Both the position numbers and the translations under genes were made by a program. Below, piece by piece: positions 1 through 8,000 of a stretch of 14,320 nucleotides of DNA; position 1 is the stretch's first letter, and every line of letters starts with the position of its first letter. Under the pieces are notes generated by a model. It worked only from the letters and a program-made list of their open reading frames with translations. It had not been told where the DNA came from and did no database searches. The stretch is from CAZAKO01 sp964546145 (GTDB lineage Bacteria; Fidelibacterota; UBA2242): assembly GCA_964546145.1 (NCBI GenBank), contig CAZJIU010000059.1:1-14320 (forward strand), in the 5' to 3' direction.

Positions 1-1508
1 GCGAGGGTTTCACTATTCTCGTTTTCCAGCACCTTGAGCAAGAGACTGAGTTTGGTTACCTCCACGGCATTGGCGTCAATATCCACGCCGTAGATATTAT
101 TCAGCAAAATGCGTTTCTTCTCGGCGGTGGAGAGAAACCAGTCCCCGCCCCGGCCCTGAAAGATGGCTTGCGCCGTGGACTTCCGCCGATTCTTTTCTTT
201 CTTGAACTGAATTAAAGGAATCGTGCCGGTTCTTTCGTATTCATTTCGATAAAATTCCAGGTGCCAGTTCATCAGGTATTGATAGGCGCCGAGCAGAAAC
301 GAACCCGAACCGCAAGCCGGATCGAGAATACGCAATTGGGAGACTTCGGCGGGTGTTTTGTTTTCTAACAATTTCCCGACCGTATTTTTAACAATATAAT
401 CCACGATATATTGCGGCGTGTAATAGACGCCGCCCGCCTTACGCACCTCCGGCTTTTCCTCAATCCGCGCATGGTGTCCGGCAGTCAGCGTGATGCGTTT
501 GCCAAGAAATTGCTCGTAAGCATTGCCGAGCACTTCCACCGGCAGAATGCTGAATTCATACGGGCAATCGGGATAATAGAGTTTACGGATAATATCCTTC
601 AGTAATTTATCGTCAATTGTCAGCGTCGGTGTGATAGAGTCGGGATTTGGGCCGTCTTTTTCGCTAAACTGAAACAACCCGGAATTATAACGTTCATCGG
701 CACGATAATAAATCTCGACCAGGCGCGGATAGACATGCTCACCGTTCAGTAGCGCTTGAAGCGGATATTGCGTTTCGAGTCCACGGTCTTCACTCATACG
801 CAGGAAAATCAGCCGGTCAATGGTCATCTGCACCGCATAATTCAACTCGCGCTCCGAGAGCCCCGGGTTACGCAAAGCGATATTCCGGGCCAGTAGAATC
901 CGCCAGTTATCGAGATCGTCCAGGAAGTCGCGGTCGAGTTCGGCACGCGGTTTCTTACCCTGTTTGCTCTGGATAAAGCGTTCGAGATTGCCGTGTTGAA
1001 TTTCATCGTATGAAAAGGTCGTTCGGAGAAAATCCCAATTATCAACATATTCCTGGTAGTTGAAATATAACATGCGTCCAACATGTGGTTTGTCGGAAAT
1101 GGCTGGTTTTATGGTCGTGTCGTAGACACTGAATTCTTCAAAATCGGTCAGGATCGAAATTGGTAATTTGCCACTGTAAGCATAGCGACGCAGTTGGTAT
1201 GCCGGTTCGGGATCGTTTTTCAGATCTATGGAAGGTTTCTTGGCTTCCAAAAAGAAAACACGTCGTCCGCCGATACGGAAGGAATAATCCGGAGCTTTGG
1301 TTGTTTGTCCGACACGGATTTCGTCTTCGTGAATCACATCGCGGTAATTCAGGGATTTACCGGAGACATTATTGACGTCCCAGCCGAGTAATTCCCAGAA
1401 TGGGTTGACAAACTCGACACGTAATTCCGTTTCATTATACTTCGGATTTTTATACTCGGCGCTATTACGGGCAAATTTTTCAACAAGTTCGATAATTGAA
1501 TCAGCCAT
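1..1508 (-). CDS. Type IIG-like restriction endonuclease / N6-adenine DNA methyltransferase, N-terminal part (partial)
   Basis: The reverse-strand frame is open from an ATG at 1508 to the window edge (502 residues, no stop), so the 3' end lies outside. Residues 1-100 look like a PD-(D/E)xK nuclease domain: E28, P73-D74, then E88-A-K90 in FFLEAKKP. A helical linker follows. Methyltransferase signatures are GGVYYTPQYIVDYIV at about 360-374 and the S-adenosylmethionine-binding motif I DPACGSGSF at 396-404. The catalytic NPPY motif and the target-recognition domain would lie beyond the edge; such proteins are usually around 1000 residues. One polypeptide would both methylate adenine and cleave DNA, in the Eco57I manner. 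There is no clear Shine-Dalgarno. An upstream ATG at 1516-1518 is followed two codons later by a stop, and the chosen N-terminus (ELVEKF...NPFWELLGW) fits the family. A TTGACT at 1548-1553 might be a -35, but the matching -10 is poor. A non-cutting orphan methylase is the main alternative. Confidence 0.9.
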   Translation of the reverse strand, partial: MADSIIELVEKFARNSAEYKNPKYNETELRVEFVNPFWELLGWDVNNVSGKSLNYRDVIHEDEIRVGQTTKAPDYSFRIGGRRVFFLEAKKPSIDLKNDPEPAYQLRRYAYSGKLPISILTDFEEFSVYDTTIKPAISDKPHVGRMLYFNYQEYVDNWDFLRTTFSYDEIQHGNLERFIQSKQGKKPRAELDRDFLDDLDNWRILLARNIALRNPGLSERELNYAVQMTIDRLIFLRMSEDRGLETQYPLQALLNGEHVYPRLVEIYYRADERYNSGLFQFSEKDGPNPDSITPTLTIDDKLLKDIIRKLYYPDCPYEFSILPVEVLGNAYEQFLGKRITLTAGHHARIEEKPEVRKAGGVYYTPQYIVDYIVKNTVGKLLENKTPAEVSQLRILDPACGSGSFLLGAYQYLMNWHLEFYRNEYERTGTIPLIQFKKEKNRRKSTAQAIFQGRGGDWFLSTAEKKRILLNNIYGVDIDANAVEVTKLSLLLKVLENENSETL

Positions 1509-1651
1509 TTTTTAAACCATTTTGATCGTTTGCCGATATAATATCAGAGTCAACCTCTTTATGCTAATCAATAATAGAGATTTTTTGGTAAATACACAAT
1601 AATCAAAACTGTGTTAATCTCTGATATACTTTTGATTTTAACCGTCTTAAG

Positions 1652-1683
1652 AAAAAAATTTATTGGGGCACTGCACGCCGTGC
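1652..1683 (-). terminator. Weak candidate terminator after the TonB-dependent receptor
   Basis: On the minus strand a short GC-rich hairpin (GCAC at 1680-1683 pairing with GTGC at 1673-1676 or 1668-1671) is followed, about ten bases later, by a run of seven T (1652-1658). The stem is only four to five base pairs and the T-run is not adjacent, so this is a poor match to an intrinsic terminator. It is nevertheless the only such structure in the 197-base gap after the receptor stop codon. Confidence 0.3.
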
Positions 1684-1705
1684 TTCCTATGATTAATCTC
1701 TTGGT

Positions 1706-4129
1706 TCACTTTATTTCAAAGGACAGTCCGCCGTAAACCATTGTCCCAAACATCGGCGCATACATGAAGGCGGCGTCATCCAGATATTTTTCGTCCTGTA
1801 CATAATCGAAGATGTTGTCAACACCGGCATAGAATCTAAATTGATTTAAACGCTTCGATACCCTGGCATTGAAAAGCATAAAGGGATCGGTCTTTTTAAT
1901 CTTGGATTGGTCGCCGACCGCCAGATCAATCTCCTCGTTGTAATAATCAATGTACAGGCTGCCCTGGTAGTTGCCGAGCAAGACAAAACTCCAGCTTTGC
2001 GGGCTGTATTCGATTTTCAAATTTCCGGTGGCTGTCGGGAAGCGAGAAATATATTTACTGTCACTCTCGTATTGCGTGCCCACCCAATCTTCACGAACAT
2101 TATTATATTTGCCCTGATTAAATGTCAGATCGACGCCCAGATTGAGATTGTGGATAAGGCTTGCCATGACCGAAAGTTCGACACCCTGAACAAACGCATT
2201 GTCAATGTTTTTCCACTGATAATCATATCCCAGCGCCGCCACCTCCTCCGCGGCATCCACAAAACCGATCTTATTCTTCAAATCGGTGCGGAAGACATTA
2301 GCACTCACCCGCATAGTTCTTCCATAATAATCGGCGGAGAGGTTATAACTGATAGATGTCTCCGGATCCAAGCTTGACGATTTCCAGACTCGCGGTGACC
2401 CGCTGCAAAGATGCAAATCCTCCGAAAATCCGTAAGGCGCCCTAAAGCCAGTGCCCATGTTGACGCGCAAGGTGATTTTTTCGGAAAGTATATATTTCAA
2501 CGCTACACGTGGATTGACGCTGGTTTCATCGAAACTGGTTTTGGGAAAAAAGTTAGTCGCAAAGACCTGCTGGTCTGCACGATATTCTTCACTGGAATGA
2601 TGATTATCAAGCCGAATGCCCGGAACGAATGCCAACAGATTGCTGAGCGCCCATTCATCCTGCACAAATGCGCCGAACTCCTTTGCCGGTTTGTTGCTTA
2701 CCGACCGGTAAGACTCTCCCAGATAATCACTTTCTGGATTGACCACGACATACATTCCCGACTCTTCCAAATCATCAAAATAGCCCTGAGCGCCAAGTAA
2801 AAAACTGTGATTTTTGATAGCGGTTCCGAAGGTCACTGTGGCAGTGTAAGAATTTTCAGCGGCGAGATAGGGACGCATATTGCGCAGATCAGGTACATTG
2901 TCATCATGGGTGTCCATGTAATCGCCAAGGAAGGAATCGTTCGTGGCGTCCCGGTGATGGTTAACATAAGCCAGCGAAACATTCAAATCGGAAGTGGATT
3001 TGATCTTTTTACGATAACTTAGCTCGGCTTCATAACGATCTGTGGTGATGTTTTCGGTACCGTCAGTAAGGGGATTTCGATAATAATCATCGGTCATCGT
3101 ACCACCCTGTCTTTTTTCGAAAACTGATTTACCCCTGATAATCAGTTTGTCACCTTCGAAAAAGGCATCGTTAATATAAAGGCTGAAACCAGCGTTGGTT
3201 AAGTTGGCAGCTACCCGATCGGAAATTCCATCCCTATGTTTAACTTCTTTCTGAGTCGTACCGGCACCGGTTTCATCAACGGCGTCTTCCGTCAGACGCT
3301 GGGCGAATATATTCAAACCGATATTGCCCTTTTCATTGCGCAGGGAAGAGGAAATATTATACCGATTCGCATTGTAACTGCTAAACTGCATTCCGACACT
3401 TGTAGTGGGGATAAAAGAGGGCTCACTGGTAACAATATTAATTGCTCCCGCGACGGCACTACTCCCGTACAGAGCCGACCCGGCGCCTTTGACGATTTCG
3501 ATCCGGTCAATATCTGCCGTTCCTAATTGTTGTAAACCATACACTCCCGCCAAACCGGAGTACATGGGTTGTCCATTGATCAACACCTGGGTATGTTCCG
3601 CCCCAAGCCCTTGCATTCTGACCATTGTAAAATTACAGTACTGACACTGCTGCTCCACACGTACGCCGGGAGTACCTTCCAGCGCTTCGTACAGATTGCA
3701 GGCATTTTTATTTTCAATTTCTTGCACGGTGATGACCTCGGTGCGGACGGGAACATCTTTAATATAGTGTTCCGTTCGTGTGCCCGTGACCACGATTTGC
3801 TCCAGTTCCAGCACATCTTCATCCAGATCGAAAAAAAGGGTAATGGCTTTATTTTTCTCCATGAAAACCTCTTTTTCCTGGGATTTATAGCCGATTGCCC
3901 GGGCAATAATGATACATTTACCCACGGGAAGATTTGCCAATTTGAAGTGTCCACTGCCATCTGCCGCTGTGCCGATGTTGGTGCCCTTGACCATGATATT
4001 GGCGTAGGGGATATGTTCACCCGTGACTTTGGATTTAATGTCGCCGAAAAGCATAGCGTCGGTTTTTTCTCCGGCAAATAGAGATAAATTCAATCCCAGA
4101 AATAGTATTAAAACACTTACATTTTTCAC
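1706..4129 (-). CDS. TonB-dependent outer-membrane receptor, likely metal or metal-complex uptake
   Basis: This 807-residue protein has a signal peptide at about 1-19. A carboxypeptidase-regulatory-like domain follows at about 27-105 (PYANIMVKGTNIGTAADG, then a GYKSQ turn). A TonB-box-like segment EQIVVTGTR sits at 110-118, then a plug domain at about 120-235 (INGQPMYSGLAGVYGLQQ, IEIVKGAGSALYGSSAVAGAINIV), then a long beta-barrel rich in aromatic and charged loops. It should sit in the outer membrane and import a ligand using TonB-ExbBD energy. The plug carries C162-x-x-C165 (QCQYCNF), plus C144. The His-rich membrane protein gene just upstream suggests a transition metal such as zinc or copper; this is inference, and haem, siderophore or cobalamin remain possible. 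The start is GTG, supported by AAAGGAT seven bases upstream and a good signal peptide directly after it. The last residues (GLSFEIK) resemble a barrel-closing strand without a terminal Phe. Confidence 0.92.
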   Translation of the reverse strand: MKNVSVLILFLGLNLSLFAGEKTDAMLFGDIKSKVTGEHIPYANIMVKGTNIGTAADGSGHFKLANLPVGKCIIIARAIGYKSQEKEVFMEKNKAITLFFDLDEDVLELEQIVVTGTRTEHYIKDVPVRTEVITVQEIENKNACNLYEALEGTPGVRVEQQCQYCNFTMVRMQGLGAEHTQVLINGQPMYSGLAGVYGLQQLGTADIDRIEIVKGAGSALYGSSAVAGAINIVTSEPSFIPTTSVGMQFSSYNANRYNISSSLRNEKGNIGLNIFAQRLTEDAVDETGAGTTQKEVKHRDGISDRVAANLTNAGFSLYINDAFFEGDKLIIRGKSVFEKRQGGTMTDDYYRNPLTDGTENITTDRYEAELSYRKKIKSTSDLNVSLAYVNHHRDATNDSFLGDYMDTHDDNVPDLRNMRPYLAAENSYTATVTFGTAIKNHSFLLGAQGYFDDLEESGMYVVVNPESDYLGESYRSVSNKPAKEFGAFVQDEWALSNLLAFVPGIRLDNHHSSEEYRADQQVFATNFFPKTSFDETSVNPRVALKYILSEKITLRVNMGTGFRAPYGFSEDLHLCSGSPRVWKSSSLDPETSISYNLSADYYGRTMRVSANVFRTDLKNKIGFVDAAEEVAALGYDYQWKNIDNAFVQGVELSVMASLIHNLNLGVDLTFNQGKYNNVREDWVGTQYESDSKYISRFPTATGNLKIEYSPQSWSFVLLGNYQGSLYIDYYNEEIDLAVGDQSKIKKTDPFMLFNARVSKRLNQFRFYAGVDNIFDYVQDEKYLDDAAFMYAPMFGTMVYGGLSFEIK

Positions 4130-4135
4130 TTTTTT

Positions 4136-4142
4136 ATCCTTT
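4136..4142 (-). promoter_or_regulatory. Ribosome binding site supporting a GTG start for the TonB-dependent receptor
   Basis: The minus strand reads AAAGGAT, seven bases before the GTG at 4127-4129. No in-frame ATG lies nearby upstream, and the signal peptide starts at this codon, so GTG is the best start. Confidence 0.7.
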
Positions 4143-4330
4143 GTAAAAAACGATTAATAATAATGACAATCTTAGATAATACGTCAGTGCTTTCAATCGC
4201 ATAACATGGTGATTTTCAGAACATATTTATACTATAAAAGAGGGATAGTGGGCATGTGATTTGCCGGACGTTTGCGCTATCGGAAATGAGGAAGTCCGCG
4301 GATATGGTTCAAATAATCGTCAATATCAAA

Positions 4331-4348
4331 GATGTTGTTAATAACATC
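4331..4348. promoter_or_regulatory. Near-palindrome, possible metalloregulator (Zur/Fur-type) operator
   Basis: GATGTTGTTAATAACATC equals its own reverse complement at 16 of 18 positions, with perfect outer arms GATGTT/AACATC. It resembles the general shape of enterobacterial Zur sites (TGTTAT...AACA). It shares GTTATTAA(C/T)AA on the minus strand with the site at 4901-4911 upstream of the neighbouring gene. It lies about 200 bases from the receptor start, which is far for a simple operator. Regulator identity is inference. Confidence 0.35.
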
Positions 4349-4425
4349 GTTAATTGCCAGACCGACAGAGGAGCGTAATACATACTTCCTGTGATCGCTG
4401 TGACTATAATGAATGCCCGTTGATC

Positions 4426-4821
4426 TTATTTAGTATAAATTATATATTGAAACGCAGGTGGACCGCGTCTGAAAATCGCCTCACGAAAAATATCACTGGG
4501 ATTTCTCTGAAAAAGCTGTTCCTTTTTGATCCAACGACAAATCCACAGTAATAGCGTAATTAATAATATACAGACTATGAATAATGTCAGGGTACTGTAA
4601 ATCGTGGAAAGGTAAATATATTCGCTTTTTGTATGAGTATGGTGGGCAGCTGAATTGCTATGCCGTTCAGACCTTGCAAAAGGGTGCGCGTGAACAATTA
4701 GTTTACCATGCTCATCAATATGAATATGGCTATAGTAAGAGAGGTTGAAATTCACCCAGATGAATGAAAGGATGATCAATATTGCTATGATTGGTTTGAT
4801 TTTATTTCTGCACCGTGTCAT
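4426..4821 (-). CDS. Small two-helix membrane protein with His-rich extracytoplasmic loop (putative metal-binding)
   Basis: This 131-residue protein has two hydrophobic segments, about 9-29 (IIAILIILSFIWVNF) and 75-97 (TLTLFIVCILLITLLLW). The loop between them carries nine histidines within residues 32-63, as HIH, HAH, HHTH and isolated His. The charge pattern suggests both ends are cytoplasmic and the loop periplasmic. Multiple His ligands of this kind fit binding of Zn, Cu or a similar ion. From memory, small proteins of this shape, with a His-rich loop and a C-terminal RxPP segment (here RRGPPAF), occur beside TonB-dependent receptors in Bacteroidetes, but I know no assigned name. The next gene downstream is such a receptor, 296 bases away. 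The ATG start has only a weak GAGAG-type site before it. The role could be metal capture, handover or sensing; the sequence cannot decide. Confidence 0.75.
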   Translation of the reverse strand: MTRCRNKIKPIIAILIILSFIWVNFNLSYYSHIHIDEHGKLIVHAHPFARSERHSNSAAHHTHTKSEYIYLSTIYSTLTLFIVCILLITLLLWICRWIKKEQLFQRNPSDIFREAIFRRGPPAFQYIIYTK

Positions 4822-4900
4822 GCTACTCTCAATTTGAACCGGAAATGTAGTAAGAATCCCCTAAAGAACCAAATTTAAAGTATGATATTTAACCAGATAA

Positions 4901-4911
4901 TTATTAATAAC
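4901..4911 (-). promoter_or_regulatory. GTTATTAATAA motif upstream of the His-rich protein gene, possible operator
   Basis: The core TTATTAATAA (4901-4910) is a perfect 10-base palindrome lying about 80 bases upstream of the gene start, in an A/T-rich promoter-like stretch. On the minus strand GTTATTAATAA nearly repeats the GTTATTAACAA inside the near-palindrome at 4331-4348. A/T-rich palindromes also arise by chance, so this is only a candidate. Confidence 0.3.
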
Positions 4912-4942
4912 TTGGTATTGAAATGATTTCATCTGATCAATT

Positions 4943-4975
4943 TGAAAAAAAAGGAGCGACCGTAAGCCGCTCCTT
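4943..4975 (-). terminator. Intrinsic terminator of the three-gene operon
   Basis: AAGGAGCG (4951-4958) and CGCTCCTT (4968-4975) form a perfect eight-base-pair stem with a nine-base loop. On the minus strand the stem runs directly into eight consecutive T (complement of A at 4945-4952, overlapping the stem base). It lies 25 bases after the stop codon of the PKD-repeat gene, the right place and orientation to end the operon and insulate the metal-uptake pair downstream. Confidence 0.9.
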
Positions 4976-5000
4976 AAACAAATTCTATAAAACTCACATT

Positions 5001-8000
5001 CTATCGTTTTAATAGTGTTATCCGCTTCTTGAAACTGTATTTTTTCGCATTTACCCGGGTGGCATCGTAAACAGTTAATTTTACCGTATAGTCGGCAGCC
5101 TGCAGATAGGTATGTTTGACGATTTTCCCGACGGCGGTTGCACCGTCGCCAAAATCCCATTCAAAGATTAGATTTCGTTCATACGGCTGAACTTTTGCCT
5201 CAAACATCACTACATCCCGGGCACCACCGACATACAAAACCTCCGGAGATGTTGCAATCTCGACGACTGGGGCAGCTAGTACTTTTATCGGAACTTTATA
5301 CTCTTTAGGTCGGCCATAACCGATTTCTTTGTACCAAACTCTGAACGTTACCTTATAATCACCGGGATTAGTAAAAATATGCTCAGCTTGGATACCCTTG
5401 ATATTTGTTTTATCACCCATATCCCATTCATATTTCACCGGTACCTTAAAAGGATTGGAAATCGCCGGTATCAATTTAACGGACATACCGACATCTACCG
5501 TTTGGGAGTCGGGTACTTGAATCTCGGGCAGAGCATCAATTGTAATTTCGCGAGCCAGGCTCCAGAGATTAGCACATTTCGCCTGCACCTGAAATTTACC
5601 CGCTTTGTCGAAGGTTTTTTTGATTGCCAAACCCTTCATCGTTGTACCATCGCTGAAGAACCATTCGGTATTTTCGTTGGTCGCCGTAATTTTCTTGGCA
5701 GTTTCCAATTTATATTCCAGCTCTTCGCCGATAAAAGCTGCTTCGGTGCCGGTGATGGCGATTTCGGAGTAATCGATAATATTAACCGTTATGCTATCCA
5801 AACTGTAATCACAATAGGTATTGCTGTTATCTTCAACATAAAGTCTGACTTTATAGCTGCCTGTATTTTTATATTGATGTTTGGTAAAAACTCCCTCAGC
5901 CTTGGCACCATCGCCAAAGTCCCATAGATAAGTTTTCAGGAATCCGTCTTTATCGGTACTTTTATTGCCATTGAAATTCAGCATTGTATTGATAAAATTC
6001 TGGTAGACTCTCTGGTCGGTGGGTTCTTCATTGGAGGCACACACTTCAATCTGGGCTTTGGGTGCGGCATTGATCATTATAACACTATTCGCAACAGCAT
6101 CATTACAGCCCTGATTAGAATCGGTCTTAATTGATAATTTAACCGGATAACGACCCTCGGTTAGATAGGCATGTTTCGTTTTTACTCCTTTGCCGGTTGA
6201 ACCGTCGCCAAAATCCCAATCATAAGTAATAATATTTGAATTTTCCGCAAAGGAACCCGATGCATCGTATTCAATTTCTTCCCCGATACAACCCTGTTCG
6301 ATCATGGTAAATTTAGCCGTTGGCGCCGAAATCACTTTAACCGTAATTTCACTTTCAGAGGTATTTTCACAGTCGCCAATCTCGGGCACCATGATTTCCA
6401 GACGAACGGTGTAAAGACCGGCTTTGGTATAGACATGGGTCGGATTGACTCCTCCACCCCGTTCGCCATCCCCAAAGTCCCATTCATAACTCTTAATTAA
6501 ACGATCTCCACCGCTGGATTTTGATCCGTCAAACTGCACAACCGTATTGGCACAGACCGTTTGATTTATACCGGCATCAGCCACCGGTGCATCAATAGCA
6601 TGAATCAATAAATCAGAGATCGAGGTGTTACACGGTAGATTTGTAGCATCAGAAACGGTTAAACGAACTTTATAATTACCGCCCCGTTTATATGAGTGAA
6701 TCGGATTAATCCCTTCTAATGTACTACCATCCCCAAAATCCCAGAGATAACGCATCAGGTCCTTTTCCATATCAAACGACTTACTAGCGTCAAATATCAC
6801 CGGTTCACCGGCACATACGGTATCACGATTTACCTCCGCAAATGCCAGTGGTGCCGAATTAACCTGAACCCGAATCATAGTTTGCTGGATAGAATTGGAT
6901 AGTTCTTGTCCATCATCCACCCGCAGCACTACCGGATAGACACCTGGCATCTTGTAGACATGTTCCAATTTCATCCCACTGGCAACTGTTCCGTCCCCAA
7001 AATCCCAGGAATAGGTCAGTTTATCGCCGTCTGCATCGGAACTATTGGTACCGTCAAACAGAATGGTCTGATCACAGGTAAGAATGTCGCTGCCAGAGGC
7101 GGCTTTTGGCGGATAGTTGACTGCAATCGGCTGAGTTGATTTGGTTATTCCATTCGTGGCGTTGGAGTTATCATTTACTGTTAATGTCATGGAATAGCGA
7201 CCGGGCTCCCGATAACTGTATTTAGTTTTTAGACCTTTTTTAGCAAGACTGCCATCTCCAAAATCCCACACCGCACTCTCAATTTTTCCATCAACATCAT
7301 AAGACATCGAACCATCAAATGTAATTGATTGGCCAGGAGCAATCCGGGGAATTGGCGCAATTAAGGCGACGGGTGGATTATTAACATGGATAGTAGTATA
7401 ATGAATGTCTGTCCCGCCATCATTATCGGTTACCGTCAGTCGAACCTGATAAAGTCCGGGCTTGTTATAGGTATACTCGACCCTCTTACCCTCTAAGGTA
7501 ACACCTTCAGCAACATCCCACTTATAAGTAACAATCTTCCCATCGGAATCGTTGGAAAAACCGCCATTGAACTTGACTTTCTCTCCAATTGATACTACTT
7601 GATCCCGACCAGCATCAGCAACCGGTGGACTATTGACAATAATCTGGACAGTCTGCGATTGTATCGCAGATTTTGTCCCGGATGCATCTTTAACTGTCAG
7701 AGTCATGAGATAAGTCCCAGGTGAGGCATATACATGGTTTACTTTTACCCCTTTTGTACTGGTATTATCGCCAAAATTCCAGCTATATTCGATAATTTCA
7801 TCGTCACTATCGCGGGATCGGCTGCCATCGAAATAAACAACACTTTCATTTACCAGCCGATCACCACCTGCATCTGGCACAGGGGAACTATTTACCCGGA
7901 TTTTATAATCGGCTGTATTCGAATTATTCGCAGTCGGAGTGTTGTCAATAACCTTGAGTTGTATCGGATAGGTACCCGGTTTCACATACTGGTAACTGAC

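Larger units (their letters stand above)
4130..4425 (-). other. 296-base leader between the His-rich protein gene and the receptor gene
   Basis: This gap has no gene I can support. Next to the receptor it is A/T-rich and carries a TATAGTATAAAT stretch at 4225-4236 that could be a -10 region, leaving a leader of about 100 bases, though no convincing -35 is visible. Further away is a near-palindrome at 4331-4348, described separately. A minus-strand open frame at 4277-4429 lacks any usual start codon and is probably not a gene. The length of the gap suggests the receptor has its own promoter or a regulated leader rather than simple co-transcription. Confidence 0.5.

Noticed and set aside
1589..1616. 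Short inverted repeat ACACA...TGTGT upstream of the restriction gene
   Set aside because: The arms are only five bases and no promoter geometry supports an operator.
3569..4081. Overlapping long open frames on both strands inside the receptor gene
   Set aside because: They are antisense or shifted shadows of the receptor reading frame, with no family-like sequence and no ribosome site.
4145..4180. Fur-box-like AATAATGACAATCTTAGATA just upstream of the receptor
   Set aside because: The match to GATAAT hexamers is loose and expected in A/T-rich DNA; not strong enough to list as a site.
4277..4429. Minus-strand open frame (ending ...NHIRGLPHFR) in the leader before the receptor gene
   Set aside because: It has no ATG, GTG or early TTG start, an in-frame stop lies immediately upstream, and the preceding gene already has a normal C-terminus. 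It could be a remnant, but nothing supports a gene.
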